64,000 nt of DNA, taken from assembly GCA_964621525.1 (NCBI GenBank), contig CAZUMS010000001.1:227514-291513 (forward strand), given 5' to 3'. The stretch is from CAZMGV01 sp964621525 [NCBI: uncultured bacterium]. Its GTDB lineage: Bacteria > JAGRBM01. A program made the position numbers and the translations under genes. The notes beneath the pieces were generated by a model. The model was not told the DNA's origin. It ran no database searches and was given only the letters and a program-made list of their open reading frames with translations. This document shows, piece after piece, positions 1 through 8,331 of this stretch; the first letter of the stretch is position 1, and each line of letters opens with the position of its first letter.

Positions 1-33
1 GCCGACGGCGAACTGGCGTTCGAGAACGGCTGA
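1..33 (+). CDS. C-terminal end of a gene entering from the left (partial)
   Basis: The first ten codons read in frame 1 to a TGA at 31-33. Nine of the ten third positions are G or C, as in the coding genes of this window, so this may be the 3' end of a plus-strand gene converging on the thioesterase with a 9-nt gap. Ten residues are too few to identify a family, and the reading may be fortuitous. Confidence 0.3.
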   Translation, partial: ADGELAFENG

Positions 34-42
34 ACCGGCCCG

Positions 43-540
43 CTAGCTCCGGAGTTTCTCGGAGTTCTCCATACCCTTGAGATTCAGGAATGCCTTGGCC
101 TTCTCCACGTCGAGGGCGAAGAACTTGCCGCTCGCCGTGGCGAGTTCAGTCCCGTCCGGCGTGATGATCCGGCCGGAGGCGCTCACGATCTTGTCGCCGA
201 TATCATCCGCCCAGGCCTCGATCCGGATCAGGTTTTCGATCAGCACCGGCTTCTTGAACTTCACGTTCAGTTCGACCGTGACGCACTTCTTGTCGGACGA
301 CTGGCTCGCGGCGATTCCGACGATCTCGTCAAGCAGCGTCGCCACAATGCCGCCGTGGGCTGTCTTGGACATGCCCCTGAGGTGAGACTTCAGGATCGTG
401 TCGCAGTAGTACCGCATGTCCCGGTTCCACCGGTAGGCCTGAAGCTGCATGCCGCACTGGTTCTCGGTTCCGCAGGCAAAACAGCCCTTTGTCGCCGGGA
501 TATAGTAGCGCTCTGCTTCGGGATGTTCGGTCAACGGCAT
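43..540 (-). CDS. PaaI-type hotdog-fold thioesterase
   Basis: This is a single hotdog-domain protein of 165 aa, of the family that hydrolyses acyl-CoA thioesters in the cytoplasm; its substrate cannot be read from sequence. The family signature is visible near the middle: a HGG turn followed by the long helix with A-T-L-L-D-E, where Asp/Glu and the preceding His-Gly form the active-site edge. An unusual N-terminal C-F-A-C-G segment gives two close cysteines, as in the PaaI subgroup with a short CxxC-bearing leader. The ATG at 540 is chosen because AAGGAG lies about 10 nt upstream; a TTG at 561 would add 7 residues but has no comparable ribosome site. It is convergent with the fragment at the left edge and 39 nt from the SprT-like gene on the same strand. 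Confidence 0.85.
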   Translation of the reverse strand: MPLTEHPEAERYYIPATKGCFACGTENQCGMQLQAYRWNRDMRYYCDTILKSHLRGMSKTAHGGIVATLLDEIVGIAASQSSDKKCVTVELNVKFKKPVLIENLIRIEAWADDIGDKIVSASGRIITPDGTELATASGKFFALDVEKAKAFLNLKGMENSEKLRS

Positions 541-579
541 CGGTCTTTCTCTCCTTGGCAATAACCGGAAACGGGCGGC

Positions 580-1272
580 CTACAGGCGCCCGACGTGAAG
601 CTTTTCCCAGGCCATCACTTCGTCATAGCCCGGAAACCGGCGCTCCAGTTCCCGGAATCTCCGGTTGTGGAAATGTCCGTCCCGGCGGCCCTCGCGTTTG
701 GCTTCGGCAATGAGCCACGCATGGCAAAGCTCATGGTACACCAGAAACTCCATGACAAGGCGCGGCACGAACGGCCGGTCGAGGCGCGGGTTCACCCGGA
801 TCAGGTGGTTGTCCGGGCTGTAGACGGCGAGCTGGATCCGGCGCCGGCCGCGGCTCGCCCGGCCCCAGCCGATGGCGGCCGGGGGAAGCTCCGGAAAATG
901 CTGCGCATGTACTCCGGCCAGGATAGCTGCCAAGTCGAAGCAACGGCCCTGCACGGCTTCAGGACGCGAGAATCTCCGGGGAATCCTGGGACGGATCAGG
1001 TGCCGGTTCTGCTCCACATGGCGGGAGATTTCCGGATGACGCCCGCGCCCCCGGCGGCAGTATGAGGCCACGGCCCGGAAGACGTCCGGCTCGACCCATT
1101 CGAACATCCGGTGCGCCCGCACGGAAATGCCCGCAGGTCCCCGCCGCACGGCAAGCATCGTCGTCGTGTTGTCGGTAAATTGCAGGGTGACGGGAGCCGC
1201 CGCCTCGCGGGCGAGCAGTTCCGCCGTCACCTGCACCCGGCTGAACGGGAACGAGAGCTGGGCTCCGGTCAT
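580..1272 (-). CDS. SprT-like zinc metallopeptidase domain protein
   Basis: This 230-aa protein has the zincin motif H180-E-L-C-H184 in the context Y-H-E-L-C-H-A-W, with further His at 200 and 202 positioned to supply a third ligand. This is the layout of SprT/Spartan-like domains, which cut DNA-linked or other proteins. The N-terminal 110 residues are Arg-rich and match no motif known to me. The helix ending with F-R-E-L-E-R-R-F is typical of the SprT tail. Its ATG overlaps the stop of the START-like gene by one base (TGATG), so the two are translationally coupled. Substrate and cellular role cannot be inferred. No signal peptide is visible, so it is probably cytoplasmic. Confidence 0.75.
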   Translation of the reverse strand: MTGAQLSFPFSRVQVTAELLAREAAAPVTLQFTDNTTTMLAVRRGPAGISVRAHRMFEWVEPDVFRAVASYCRRGRGRHPEISRHVEQNRHLIRPRIPRRFSRPEAVQGRCFDLAAILAGVHAQHFPELPPAAIGWGRASRGRRRIQLAVYSPDNHLIRVNPRLDRPFVPRLVMEFLVYHELCHAWLIAEAKREGRRDGHFHNRRFRELERRFPGYDEVMAWEKLHVGRL

Positions 1273-1709
1273 CAGGAGTTCTTGGCGTTACGCTCGGCGT
1301 ACGCCTTCAGGCCCTCAAGACACCGGATTGTAACCTCATCGATCTTCTCACGGAAGAGTGCCGGCAGCGGTGAAAGAAGACCGTCCCAAGTCTCTTCGCT
1401 CCGGACCCTCGTGCGGCCGCCGAGGTCGTCGAGCAGGATGGAATGGACGACCTGGAGGCCGGGCCCGCCGCCGCTCCAGGCGATCTTCACCGGCTCCTGA
1501 AGCGCACTGAGCTCGGTTTTCACCGGCAGCGCCCGGCCACCAAGTTTCATCTTCTGAACGAACCGGGTACCAGACATGACCTTGCCGGGTGTTTTCTTCG
1601 TGACCGACACAATGTCCGGGTACCAGGCGTTCCAGCCCTCGATGTCGTACCAGAGCTTCCAGACTTCCTGGACCGGTGCGTTGATCTCGATCTGGTGTTT
1701 GACCAGCAT
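1272..1709 (-). CDS. SRPBCC/START-like domain protein
   Basis: A 145-aa protein with the Bet v1/START-like helix-grip fold, recognised from its opening: a short beta-strand (HQIEINAP), the V-W-K-L-W helix and the W-N-A-W-Y-P segment typical of polyketide_cyc2-type members. Such proteins bind hydrophobic ligands, and some are cyclases or hydrolase-activating proteins; no ligand can be assigned. The ATG at 1709 is preferred because AGGGGGA lies directly upstream with good spacing. Longer frames starting at 1739 or 1769 add 10-20 residues that do not fit the family N-terminus. It is the first gene of a coupled pair with the SprT-like peptidase. Confidence 0.75.
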   Translation of the reverse strand: MLVKHQIEINAPVQEVWKLWYDIEGWNAWYPDIVSVTKKTPGKVMSGTRFVQKMKLGGRALPVKTELSALQEPVKIAWSGGGPGLQVVHSILLDDLGGRTRVRSEETWDGLLSPLPALFREKIDEVTIRCLEGLKAYAERNAKNS

Positions 1710-1802
1710 GAATTTTCCCCCTGAAGCGTTCCCCACCATATGCTCTCCGGAGCGGCAGGGACGACGCAAGCTAAAGCACGGAGCCCGCTCCGTGGCAAGA
1801 CG

Positions 1803-3281
1803 TCAGTTCAGGGTCGGAGGCGGCGGGGCGGCGGGAGCGGCAGCCCCCTGTGCGGGCTGCCCTTCCTTGCGTTTGAACGGAAGGAAAACGGTAAAACTCG
1901 TCCCCTTGCCGGGCTCCGACTGGACCTCGATCTTGCCGCCGTGGGCATCGACGATCCACTTCACGATGGACAGTCCGAGTCCTGAGCCGCTTTCCCGGCG
2001 CGTTCTCGCCTTGTCGGCCCGGAAGAACCGGTCGAAAATCTTGCCGAGATCCTCTCTGGCAATGCCAATTCCGGTGTCCCGGACCTCCATAAAGGCAAAA
2101 AACGCATTGGCCTGTCCCAGGCGGACCTGCACGGAGCCTCCGGCCTCGGTGTACTGGACCGCATTGTCCACCAGATTGCTGACCATCTGGGAGAGCCGGA
2201 CCCGGTCGCCTTCGATCTCCAGCGGTTCCGTATCCTGCGGCCAGTTCAGCGAGACGCTTTTCTCCGATGCCAGCATCTCGAGGCTTTCGCAGATGTCCCG
2301 GACCAGTTCCTTCAGGTCCAGCATCTCGCAGTTCATCTGGACCTGCCCCACATCGGCCTTGGAAAGCACCAGAAGGTTCGAAGTGATCTTGCTCAGGCGT
2401 CCGATCTCTTCCAGAGCGGAAACGAGAATGTCCTGGTATTCCTCGGGCGTGCGTTCCTGCTGCAGACCGAGTTCGATCTGCCCCCGGAGCACCGTCAGGG
2501 GGGTCTTCAGCTCGTGCGAGGCATCGGACGTGAACTTGCGGATCTGCTCGAAGGACTGCTCCAGCGAATCGAGCATGGCGTTGAAGGTCTTGGCGAGGCG
2601 CCCCAGTTCGTCATCGACAAGGGGGGCATCGAGCCGTTCCTGGAGATTACGGGCGCTGATCCCCTGCACGGTTCGGGTGATGCGGTCGAACGGCCTCAAG
2701 GCCTGGTCGACAAAGACGGCCCCCAGCAGGCCTGCCGCCAGCACGCTGAGGCCGAAGACGACCGCCATGACCGTCACGAGGCGTTCCAGGGTGTCGTCCA
2801 TGTATCCCATGGAGCCCGCCACCTGGACGACGGCGCTCGTCACCTCTCCGTTCAGGATGATCGGCATCGTGATCACCCTGACAGGGTGCTCGTCGATATT
2901 CCGGAAGGTCTCGTATGTCGTCACGCCGCGCTGGGCATTCGCCTGAGCGAACTCGGTAAACGGCACCAGTTCGCGGCGGATCCGCGACCGGTGCCGCTTT
3001 CCTTTGGGCGTCTCCAGGATGTCGATGTAGCGGTCCACAACCTGCCGGCCGAACACCCAGCCGAACATGGATTGCCGTCCGTAGAGGCCGCGTTCAGCCT
3101 GGGACGCATTGACCCGGGCCAGGCCGACGGCCGCCGTCTTCAGCGACGCGTCGAACTGGCGGATCATGCCCCGGTCGAAAAAGACGTACAGGGTCGTGGA
3201 AAAGGCTGCCAGTAGCGCTACCAGCAGCCCCAGATACCAGACGAGGAGTTTAGCCCTTAGCGTTAAGGGCCTTCGTTTCAC
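1803..3281 (-). CDS. Membrane sensor histidine kinase (HAMP-HisKA-HATPase)
   Basis: A 492-aa classical sensor kinase. TM1 spans about 10-35, a periplasmic sensor of about 130 residues follows, TM2 spans about 168-190, HAMP about 190-243, then HisKA with the phospho-acceptor H256 in S-H-E-L-K-T-P-L, then an HATPase_c domain with N box, D-T-G-I-G-I and G-L-G-L-S motifs. The last 25 residues are a low-complexity Ala/Pro tail. The GTG start overlaps the TGA of the response-regulator gene (GTGA), so the partners are made together, regulator first. The overall form resembles CusS/CopS-type kinases, but no metal-binding residues or metal-resistance genes are present to assign a signal. Confidence 0.93.
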   Translation of the reverse strand: MKRRPLTLRAKLLVWYLGLLVALLAAFSTTLYVFFDRGMIRQFDASLKTAAVGLARVNASQAERGLYGRQSMFGWVFGRQVVDRYIDILETPKGKRHRSRIRRELVPFTEFAQANAQRGVTTYETFRNIDEHPVRVITMPIILNGEVTSAVVQVAGSMGYMDDTLERLVTVMAVVFGLSVLAAGLLGAVFVDQALRPFDRITRTVQGISARNLQERLDAPLVDDELGRLAKTFNAMLDSLEQSFEQIRKFTSDASHELKTPLTVLRGQIELGLQQERTPEEYQDILVSALEEIGRLSKITSNLLVLSKADVGQVQMNCEMLDLKELVRDICESLEMLASEKSVSLNWPQDTEPLEIEGDRVRLSQMVSNLVDNAVQYTEAGGSVQVRLGQANAFFAFMEVRDTGIGIAREDLGKIFDRFFRADKARTRRESGSGLGLSIVKWIVDAHGGKIEVQSEPGKGTSFTVFLPFKRKEGQPAQGAAAPAAPPPPTLN

Positions 3282-3958
3282 GCGGCATCAGCTTCCTTGA
3301 GGACGTAACCGACTCCGCGAACGGTGTGGATCAGTTTCTTCTCCGGCGGCGTTTCCACCTTGTTCCGGAGGTGGTTCACGTAGACATCCACGATGTTCGT
3401 CGAGGAGTCGAAGTTCATGTCCCACACATGCTCGCTGATAACGGTCCGGGTCAGGATCTTACCACAGTTCCGCATGAAGAACTCAAGCAGCGCGTATTCC
3501 TTGGCCGTGAGATCGATCTTCCGGCCGCTCCGGCGGACTTCGCGGGAAACAGGGTCCAGCGTGAGGTTGTCGACCTTTAGCACCGCGGCGCGGGAGCTCG
3601 TCGCGCGGCGGAGCAGTGCGCGGACCCGGGCGAGCAGCTCGGTGAACGCGAAGGGCTTCGCCAGGTAGTCGTCGGCGCCGGTGTCGAGTCCCTTCACCTT
3701 GTCCTCGAGAGTGTCACGGGCGGTGAGCAGCAGCACCGGAGTCTGGACGCTCTTCGCCCGGATCTGCTCGAGAACCTTCAGGCCGTCGAGCTTGGGCAGC
3801 ATGATGTCCAGGATGATCAGGTCGTAATTCTGGTTCAGGGCGTAGGAGAGCCCCTCTTCGCCGTCCTGGGCCACGTCCACGGCGTAGCTTTCTTCCGTCA
3901 GGCCTTTCTGAATGAAGCTGGAGACCTTCTTTTCGTCCTCAACTACGAGAATTCGCAT
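3278..3958 (-). CDS. OmpR/PhoB-family response regulator
   Basis: This 226-aa regulator has an N-terminal receiver with acidic pair E8/D9, phospho-acceptor D51, T79 and K101 all present, then a winged-helix Trans_reg_C DNA-binding domain ending in T-V-R-G-V-G-Y-V-L. It is the cognate partner of the kinase, whose GTG overlaps this gene's stop. The ATG at 3958 is chosen because it opens directly on M-R-I-L-V-V-E-D and has AGGGAAG upstream; a longer frame up to 4078 adds 40 residues without receiver homology. It probably autoregulates from the AT-rich region upstream, although no binding-site repeat could be proved. Confidence 0.93.
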   Translation of the reverse strand: MRILVVEDEKKVSSFIQKGLTEESYAVDVAQDGEEGLSYALNQNYDLIILDIMLPKLDGLKVLEQIRAKSVQTPVLLLTARDTLEDKVKGLDTGADDYLAKPFAFTELLARVRALLRRATSSRAAVLKVDNLTLDPVSREVRRSGRKIDLTAKEYALLEFFMRNCGKILTRTVISEHVWDMNFDSSTNIVDVYVNHLRNKVETPPEKKLIHTVRGVGYVLKEADAA

Positions 3959-4278
3959 GATTTTCTTCCCTAAGTGTTTCGGTTCAAAGACGGAGGTAGT
4001 GCCGGACGGGAGCATTTCAGTGTGCATGGGATTTCCTTTTGCCCTAGTTTCCCGTTTTGGCGCGTCCCCAACGCGCATTTTTAATATTTGCTACAAAACC
4101 CCTCTCAGAGGCAATTAAAATCGCACTCTTTAATGTGTTTTCACGTTCGGTTCATGGGAGACCCATTGCCGCTTCATGCACGTTAATACTTGTCCCCGGA
4201 CCCCAGGATGGATAACTATTTTCCGGCCTAAAAGTTCGTAGTTTCAGGCACATAAGTGCTTACGGAGGACACCGTCCC
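3959..4278. promoter_or_regulatory. Divergent intergenic region between response regulator and DUF1844 gene
   Basis: This 320-bp gene-free stretch separates two divergent transcription units. It is clearly more AT-rich than the flanking genes, especially 4075-4140, and carries a short perfect inverted repeat, CCTCT-C-AGAGG, at 4101-4111. No promoter hexamer pair is strong enough to name. It most likely holds both promoters and possibly the operator of the OmpR-type regulator. Confidence 0.5.
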
Positions 4279-4692
4279 ATGAGTGATTCGCCGGATCCCG
4301 GTTTCAAATCCGTTGACCGCCGCCGGTTCAAGGCTGACGGAGAGCCCAAGTCCGCCTCCGAATCCGGACCCGCTGAGGGCGATGCCTCCAGCGGCCTGAA
4401 AGGCGAGACCTTCGAGCGTCATCCGGAATCCGAGCCTCAGCCGCCCGAAGTGACTTTCGGGACCCTGTGCCTGTCTCTCCATACCCAGGCACTTTTTCAC
4501 ATGGGTCTCCTTCGTTCGCCCGAGGGCGAGGTCCCGCCGCCCAATCTCCCGCTGGCGCGCTATACGATCGACATTCTCCATATGCTCCGCGAAAAAACAC
4601 GGAACAACCTGTCCGGCGACGAAGGGGAACTTCTGAACGGCCTCCTTTACGAGCTCCAGATGCGTTACCTCAGTGTGACGGGAAAGAAATAG
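4279..4692 (+). CDS. DUF1844 domain protein
   Basis: A 137-aa protein with a disordered, charged N-terminus (about 1-60, rich in Ser, Glu and Pro) and a C-terminal DUF1844 domain. The domain is recognised from F-G-T-L-C-L-S-L, A-L-F-H-M-G, P-N-L-P-L-A-R-Y-T-I-D and the final L-L-Y-E-L-Q-M-R-Y. DUF1844 is a small helical domain of unknown function, common in deltaproteobacteria and Planctomycetes. GGAGG sits about 8 nt before the ATG. It starts a plus-strand group with the HEAT and HD-GYP genes, so a shared transcript is likely. Confidence 0.85.
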   Translation: MSDSPDPGFKSVDRRRFKADGEPKSASESGPAEGDASSGLKGETFERHPESEPQPPEVTFGTLCLSLHTQALFHMGLLRSPEGEVPPPNLPLARYTIDILHMLREKTRNNLSGDEGELLNGLLYELQMRYLSVTGKK

Positions 4693-4714
4693 GGCGGGCA
4701 TCTTCAAGGCCGGA

Positions 4715-6412
4715 ATGGAACCGCATCAGGACGAACGGGCGAGCAGCCGCGAAATCGAAGGGCTGCTGATCGAGCTCCAGAAGGGGATTCGCGCCGTCGG
4801 GTTTTATCCGCCGAAGCACCCGGCCCTGACCAAGATCGTCCAGCAGTCCTACGCACCCTATCAGAAGGCCGCCCATGACAACGGCGAGTTCAGCTTCAGC
4901 GTCACCCGCGCCGGTATCTGGTACAACGAAAAGGTGCAGAGCCCCGAGAACGACGCCGTCAAGGGACTCGCCAAGCTGCTGTTCCAGCGCCGGATCAAGA
5001 AGCTGTTCTTTCTGGACGGCCTGACGGTCCAGGAGTGGTACCAGTTCCTCCGGAATGTCGCCAGCGAACCGGACGAACTGTACCAGCGCGGCGGACTCGA
5101 AACGCTGCTCAAGAAGTCGGGGGTCCGGCACGTCTTCGTCAACGACATCGACCTGAACTACCTGAAGCAGCCCAATAACCAGCAGGAGATCCCCCAGTTC
5201 GAGATTCCCGAGGAAGAACAGCCCGCGCCCGAACCGGAAGAGCCCCCCGAACAGCCCGAAGAAGCCACCCCATCCATCGCCCATTCCCGGGAACTGACGC
5301 CCGAGGGCTACGATCCGGATGAAGACGAAGACGGCGCCCGGTTTCGCCAGGAACTGGAGGATCGCGTCGCTCAGCTCGACGGGGCACGCGACAATCCCGA
5401 CGTCTACTATACCAATGCCGTCTCGCTGGCCGACCTGGCCTCCCGTCTGCTCGAGGCCCGGCGCTGGGGCATGCTGTTCCGGCTCATCGAGTTTTTCGAG
5501 CAGGACACCCACAACCCCGACATCGCCGTGGACGTGAAGAAATACGCGATCCGGGCCATGCGGAAGATCGCCTCCCCGCAGGTGGCCCGCGCCCTTCTCA
5601 CCGAACTGCTCACCGACGATAAATCCGAAGTCGAGGTCGAATCCCTGCTCCGGATCCTGTCCCTGTTCGGCACCGTGACCCTGGATGCGCTGGGCGAACG
5701 GCTGAAAACTCCCATCGATGACTATGGCAAGAATCTCGTGGCCCAGCTTCTCGCCCGTATCGGCCATCCGGCGATGCCGCTGATCCAGTCGCTGGCAAAC
5801 GGGGAGACTTCCCCGGCGGTCGCCGAGATCGCCGCCATTACGCTGGGCGCCATCAAGGAACCGGGCGGGGTGCCGCTGCTCAAGGCGCTCCTCGCACGTA
5901 AGGAACCGGAAGTTCTCAATGCCGCCATCGACGCCCTGTTCTCGATCCGGGACCTCGAAGCCCTGAATGTGCTGGGCCGCTATCTTTCGGGTGACAATCC
6001 CCTGCCCCAGCGCCGCCGGATCCTGGACACCGCCGGGAACTACAAGGAGTTCCGCCTGATTCCCATCCTGCTGGACCTGTTCCGGCAGGCGGAGGACTTC
6101 GAGCTCACCCCGGACCTGCGCAAGGCGCTCAATATCTCGCTTGCCCGGATCGGCGGCAAGGCGGTCCACGAGGCGCTGATCGGCATTCTCAAGGCCCGCA
6201 AGCTGTTCGGTCCCGCGTTCGACCATCGCACGCTGTCGGACGCCCTAAAGATTATTGCCGCTTCCGGCGACCGGGACGTCCTGAACCACCTTCGTGCCGA
6301 CGTGAAGTTCAGGGATTCGGAGCTCCAACAGCAGCTCGCACAGACTCTTGAGCGCATGGAGCGGCGTCTGGCCGATACTGCCGGCCGGCTCGGGGAAAGG
6401 GCTGATTCGTGA
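4715..6412 (+). CDS. HEAT-repeat protein with an N-terminal module shared with the adjacent HD-GYP protein
   Basis: A 565-aa cytoplasmic protein in three parts. Residues about 10-155 form a module with Y-P-P-K-H-P at 31-36 and a block ending G-V-R-H-V-F-V-N-D-I-D. Residues about 160-200 are an acidic Pro/Glu linker. The remainder is an alpha-helical solenoid of HEAT-like repeats of roughly 30-40 residues each (A-I-x-A-L-F-S-I-R type). The same Y-P-x-x-H-P module opens the downstream HD-GYP protein, whose GTG overlaps this gene's TGA (GTGA), so the two are co-translated and probably interact. HEAT solenoids usually serve as scaffolds. A role in c-di-GMP signalling is inferred from the neighbour only. 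Confidence 0.8.
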   Translation: MEPHQDERASSREIEGLLIELQKGIRAVGFYPPKHPALTKIVQQSYAPYQKAAHDNGEFSFSVTRAGIWYNEKVQSPENDAVKGLAKLLFQRRIKKLFFLDGLTVQEWYQFLRNVASEPDELYQRGGLETLLKKSGVRHVFVNDIDLNYLKQPNNQQEIPQFEIPEEEQPAPEPEEPPEQPEEATPSIAHSRELTPEGYDPDEDEDGARFRQELEDRVAQLDGARDNPDVYYTNAVSLADLASRLLEARRWGMLFRLIEFFEQDTHNPDIAVDVKKYAIRAMRKIASPQVARALLTELLTDDKSEVEVESLLRILSLFGTVTLDALGERLKTPIDDYGKNLVAQLLARIGHPAMPLIQSLANGETSPAVAEIAAITLGAIKEPGGVPLLKALLARKEPEVLNAAIDALFSIRDLEALNVLGRYLSGDNPLPQRRRILDTAGNYKEFRLIPILLDLFRQAEDFELTPDLRKALNISLARIGGKAVHEALIGILKARKLFGPAFDHRTLSDALKIIAASGDRDVLNHLRADVKFRDSELQQQLAQTLERMERRLADTAGRLGERADS

Positions 6413-7740
6413 AAGCCTACGAACAGATCCTGACTCTCGTGGCGGGGGCCCTGAAGGCCAAGTCGCTCTATCCGGTCGAGCACCCGGGTTTCCGCCGCGC
6501 CATCGACAACCTGCTCGCGGCCCTCAAGCCCTTCCACCAGCAGGGCAAGGAAATCACGATCGGCGTCGCCGAGGACACCCTGGTCTGCGAGGACTTCGCC
6601 TCCTACAACCTGCCCGCCTCGTTGCAGGAGTTCCTGGAGAAACTCCAGGTCATCGAAATCAATGCCATACATTTCCAGCCGGGACTCACGGCGGAAGAAT
6701 TGTCCGACTGGGTGGAAGTGCTCGATTCCGACGACGCCGAAAAGAAAAAGGGCGACTGGGTTGCCGACGAACTGGTCCTGAGAGGCGTCACCCATATTCT
6801 GGTCGCACTGGTCACTCCCGATGCCGGCAAGGTTTACGGCGAGGCCCTGACCTACGTGGGTTCGCTGTTCGGCGAACTCCGCATGGGCGGGATCCCCCGG
6901 CCGGACAAGGCCAAGGGGATCGTCGGCGCCATGAACCGGTGCCTGAACAAGAACCCGTCGGCGCTCATCGGCCTCTCGATGATCAAGAGTTACGACAACT
7001 ACCTGTTCAACCACTCGGTGAACGTGGCCATCCTGTCGCTGGCGCTCGCGAACGCCCTCGACCTGAAGGATCCGATTCTTTCCGCCGTGGGCCTCGGCGG
7101 ACTGCTGCATGACCTCGGCAAGATCCGTCTCCCCCGGGAAGTGCTCATGAAGCCCGGGCGGCTGAGCCCCGCCGAATGGGAGGTCATGAAGCAGCATTCG
7201 ACCTTCAGCTTCGAGATCATCCAGGAAATGAACTCCCTGCAGGAAACCACCGCCCGGTGCGCGCTCGAGCACCACGTCCAGTACGACCTCAAGGGCTATC
7301 CGAACCTGGGACCGGGCAACAGGCCGAATCCGTTTTCCCATGTGGTCGCGATTGCGGACTGCTACGACGCGATCACCACGCTGCGGGTCTACCAGAACCA
7401 GCATGGCCCGCGTGAAGCCCTGCTCATCATGGACAAGCTGGCGGGGACAAAACTGGATCCGCACTATTTCGAGCGGTTCGTGACCATGCTGGGCATGTAT
7501 CCCATCGGGTCGGTGCTCCGGCTCGAGACGAACGAGCTGGCCATCGTGACCGGCAGCAACCCCGAGCCCGGCGCTCCACCCAAGGTGAAGATCATCACGA
7601 ACGGCTACGGCGACCGGCTTGAACACCCGGTTGAGATCAACCTCGCGGGGGCCCAGCCCGCGAGCGCGCCTTCGAGGCGCGTGATCGGCACGGTCGATCC
7701 CCTGCTCCGGAACATCGACGTTGCGGGTTACCTGAAATAA
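6409..7740 (+). CDS. HD-GYP domain protein, probable cyclic-di-GMP phosphodiesterase
   Basis: A 443-aa protein. Residues about 1-140 hold the Y-P-V-E-H-P module (21-26) shared with the preceding gene. From about 195 an HD-GYP domain follows, with H202, the H234-D235-x-x-K238 pair, H288-H289, an Asp three residues later and G-Y-P at 296-298, then the D-A-I-T-T helix. HD-GYP enzymes hydrolyse c-di-GMP at a di- or tri-iron site, and the metal ligands seem intact. There is no receiver domain, so control must come through the N-terminal module or a partner. The GTG start lies inside the stop of the HEAT gene. It converges on a minus-strand HEAT gene with a 6-nt gap. Confidence 0.88.
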   Translation: MKAYEQILTLVAGALKAKSLYPVEHPGFRRAIDNLLAALKPFHQQGKEITIGVAEDTLVCEDFASYNLPASLQEFLEKLQVIEINAIHFQPGLTAEELSDWVEVLDSDDAEKKKGDWVADELVLRGVTHILVALVTPDAGKVYGEALTYVGSLFGELRMGGIPRPDKAKGIVGAMNRCLNKNPSALIGLSMIKSYDNYLFNHSVNVAILSLALANALDLKDPILSAVGLGGLLHDLGKIRLPREVLMKPGRLSPAEWEVMKQHSTFSFEIIQEMNSLQETTARCALEHHVQYDLKGYPNLGPGNRPNPFSHVVAIADCYDAITTLRVYQNQHGPREALLIMDKLAGTKLDPHYFERFVTMLGMYPIGSVLRLETNELAIVTGSNPEPGAPPKVKIITNGYGDRLEHPVEINLAGAQPASAPSRRVIGTVDPLLRNIDVAGYLK

Positions 7741-7746
7741 AGGGCT

Positions 7747-8325
7747 TCAGACCGAGAGGACGCCAAGCGCCTCGGCTGCGGCACGGCGGAGCCGCGTGGG
7801 CCCCTTGGACAGAATGATCGTCAGGGCGTCTTCCACGGCCCGGTCGCCGATCCGGCCGGTGGCCTTGATCGCCGCTTCGACGACATCGACGTTCTTGCTG
7901 CGCAGCATGGCACGGAGCGTATTGACGATCTCCGGGTCCTTGAAGTTCGGCAGGATATCGATGATCGCGATCTGGCAGGTGGCCGTGTCGTTGGGGAGCA
8001 GTTCCAGAAGCGGCCCGATGGCTTTGGGGTGCGACTGGTCGCCGAGAGCCCGGATCGCTGCCGTACGGACGTCCTCGTCTTCCATCCGGAGAGCGAATAC
8101 CAGTGCGGTCAGGGCCCGGTCGTGCCGGATGCGGCCGAAAGCATAAATCGCCCGGATCTGCGCCGCCTTGTCGCCCCGCTTGAAATTCTCGATCAGCAGG
8201 TCGAGATCCGAAAGTGCCTCTACCTGTTCCAGCGATTTCGAAGCCAGCTGGCGCACCTGTTCGTCCGGATCCTTGAGGGCGTTCCGGAGCGCATCGAAGC
8301 GCTTTTTCAGGTGTTCAGGAATCAT
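7747..8325 (-). CDS. Small HEAT-repeat protein
   Basis: A 192-aa all-helical protein with about five HEAT/PBS-lyase-like repeats, including A-L-G-D-Q-S-H-P-K-A-I-G-P-L-L-E and A-T-G-R-I-G-D-R-A-V-E. Repeats of this kind form a curved surface for binding other proteins. No enzymatic motif is present. It is the last gene of the long minus-strand run, 6 nt after the J-domain/TPR gene, and may work with it as an adaptor. It meets the HD-GYP gene tail to tail. Confidence 0.75.
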   Translation of the reverse strand: MIPEHLKKRFDALRNALKDPDEQVRQLASKSLEQVEALSDLDLLIENFKRGDKAAQIRAIYAFGRIRHDRALTALVFALRMEDEDVRTAAIRALGDQSHPKAIGPLLELLPNDTATCQIAIIDILPNFKDPEIVNTLRAMLRSKNVDVVEAAIKATGRIGDRAVEDALTIILSKGPTRLRRAAAEALGVLSV

Positions 8326-8331
8326 GGGCAG

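Noticed and set aside
4670-6226. A 518-codon open frame on the minus strand
   Set aside because: It lies wholly opposite the HEAT gene, is Gly/Gln/Leu low-complexity without motifs, and is the usual mirror frame of a GC-rich coding region.
6040-7626. A 528-codon minus-strand open frame
   Set aside because: It is antisense to the HD-GYP gene, whose catalytic residues are all present.
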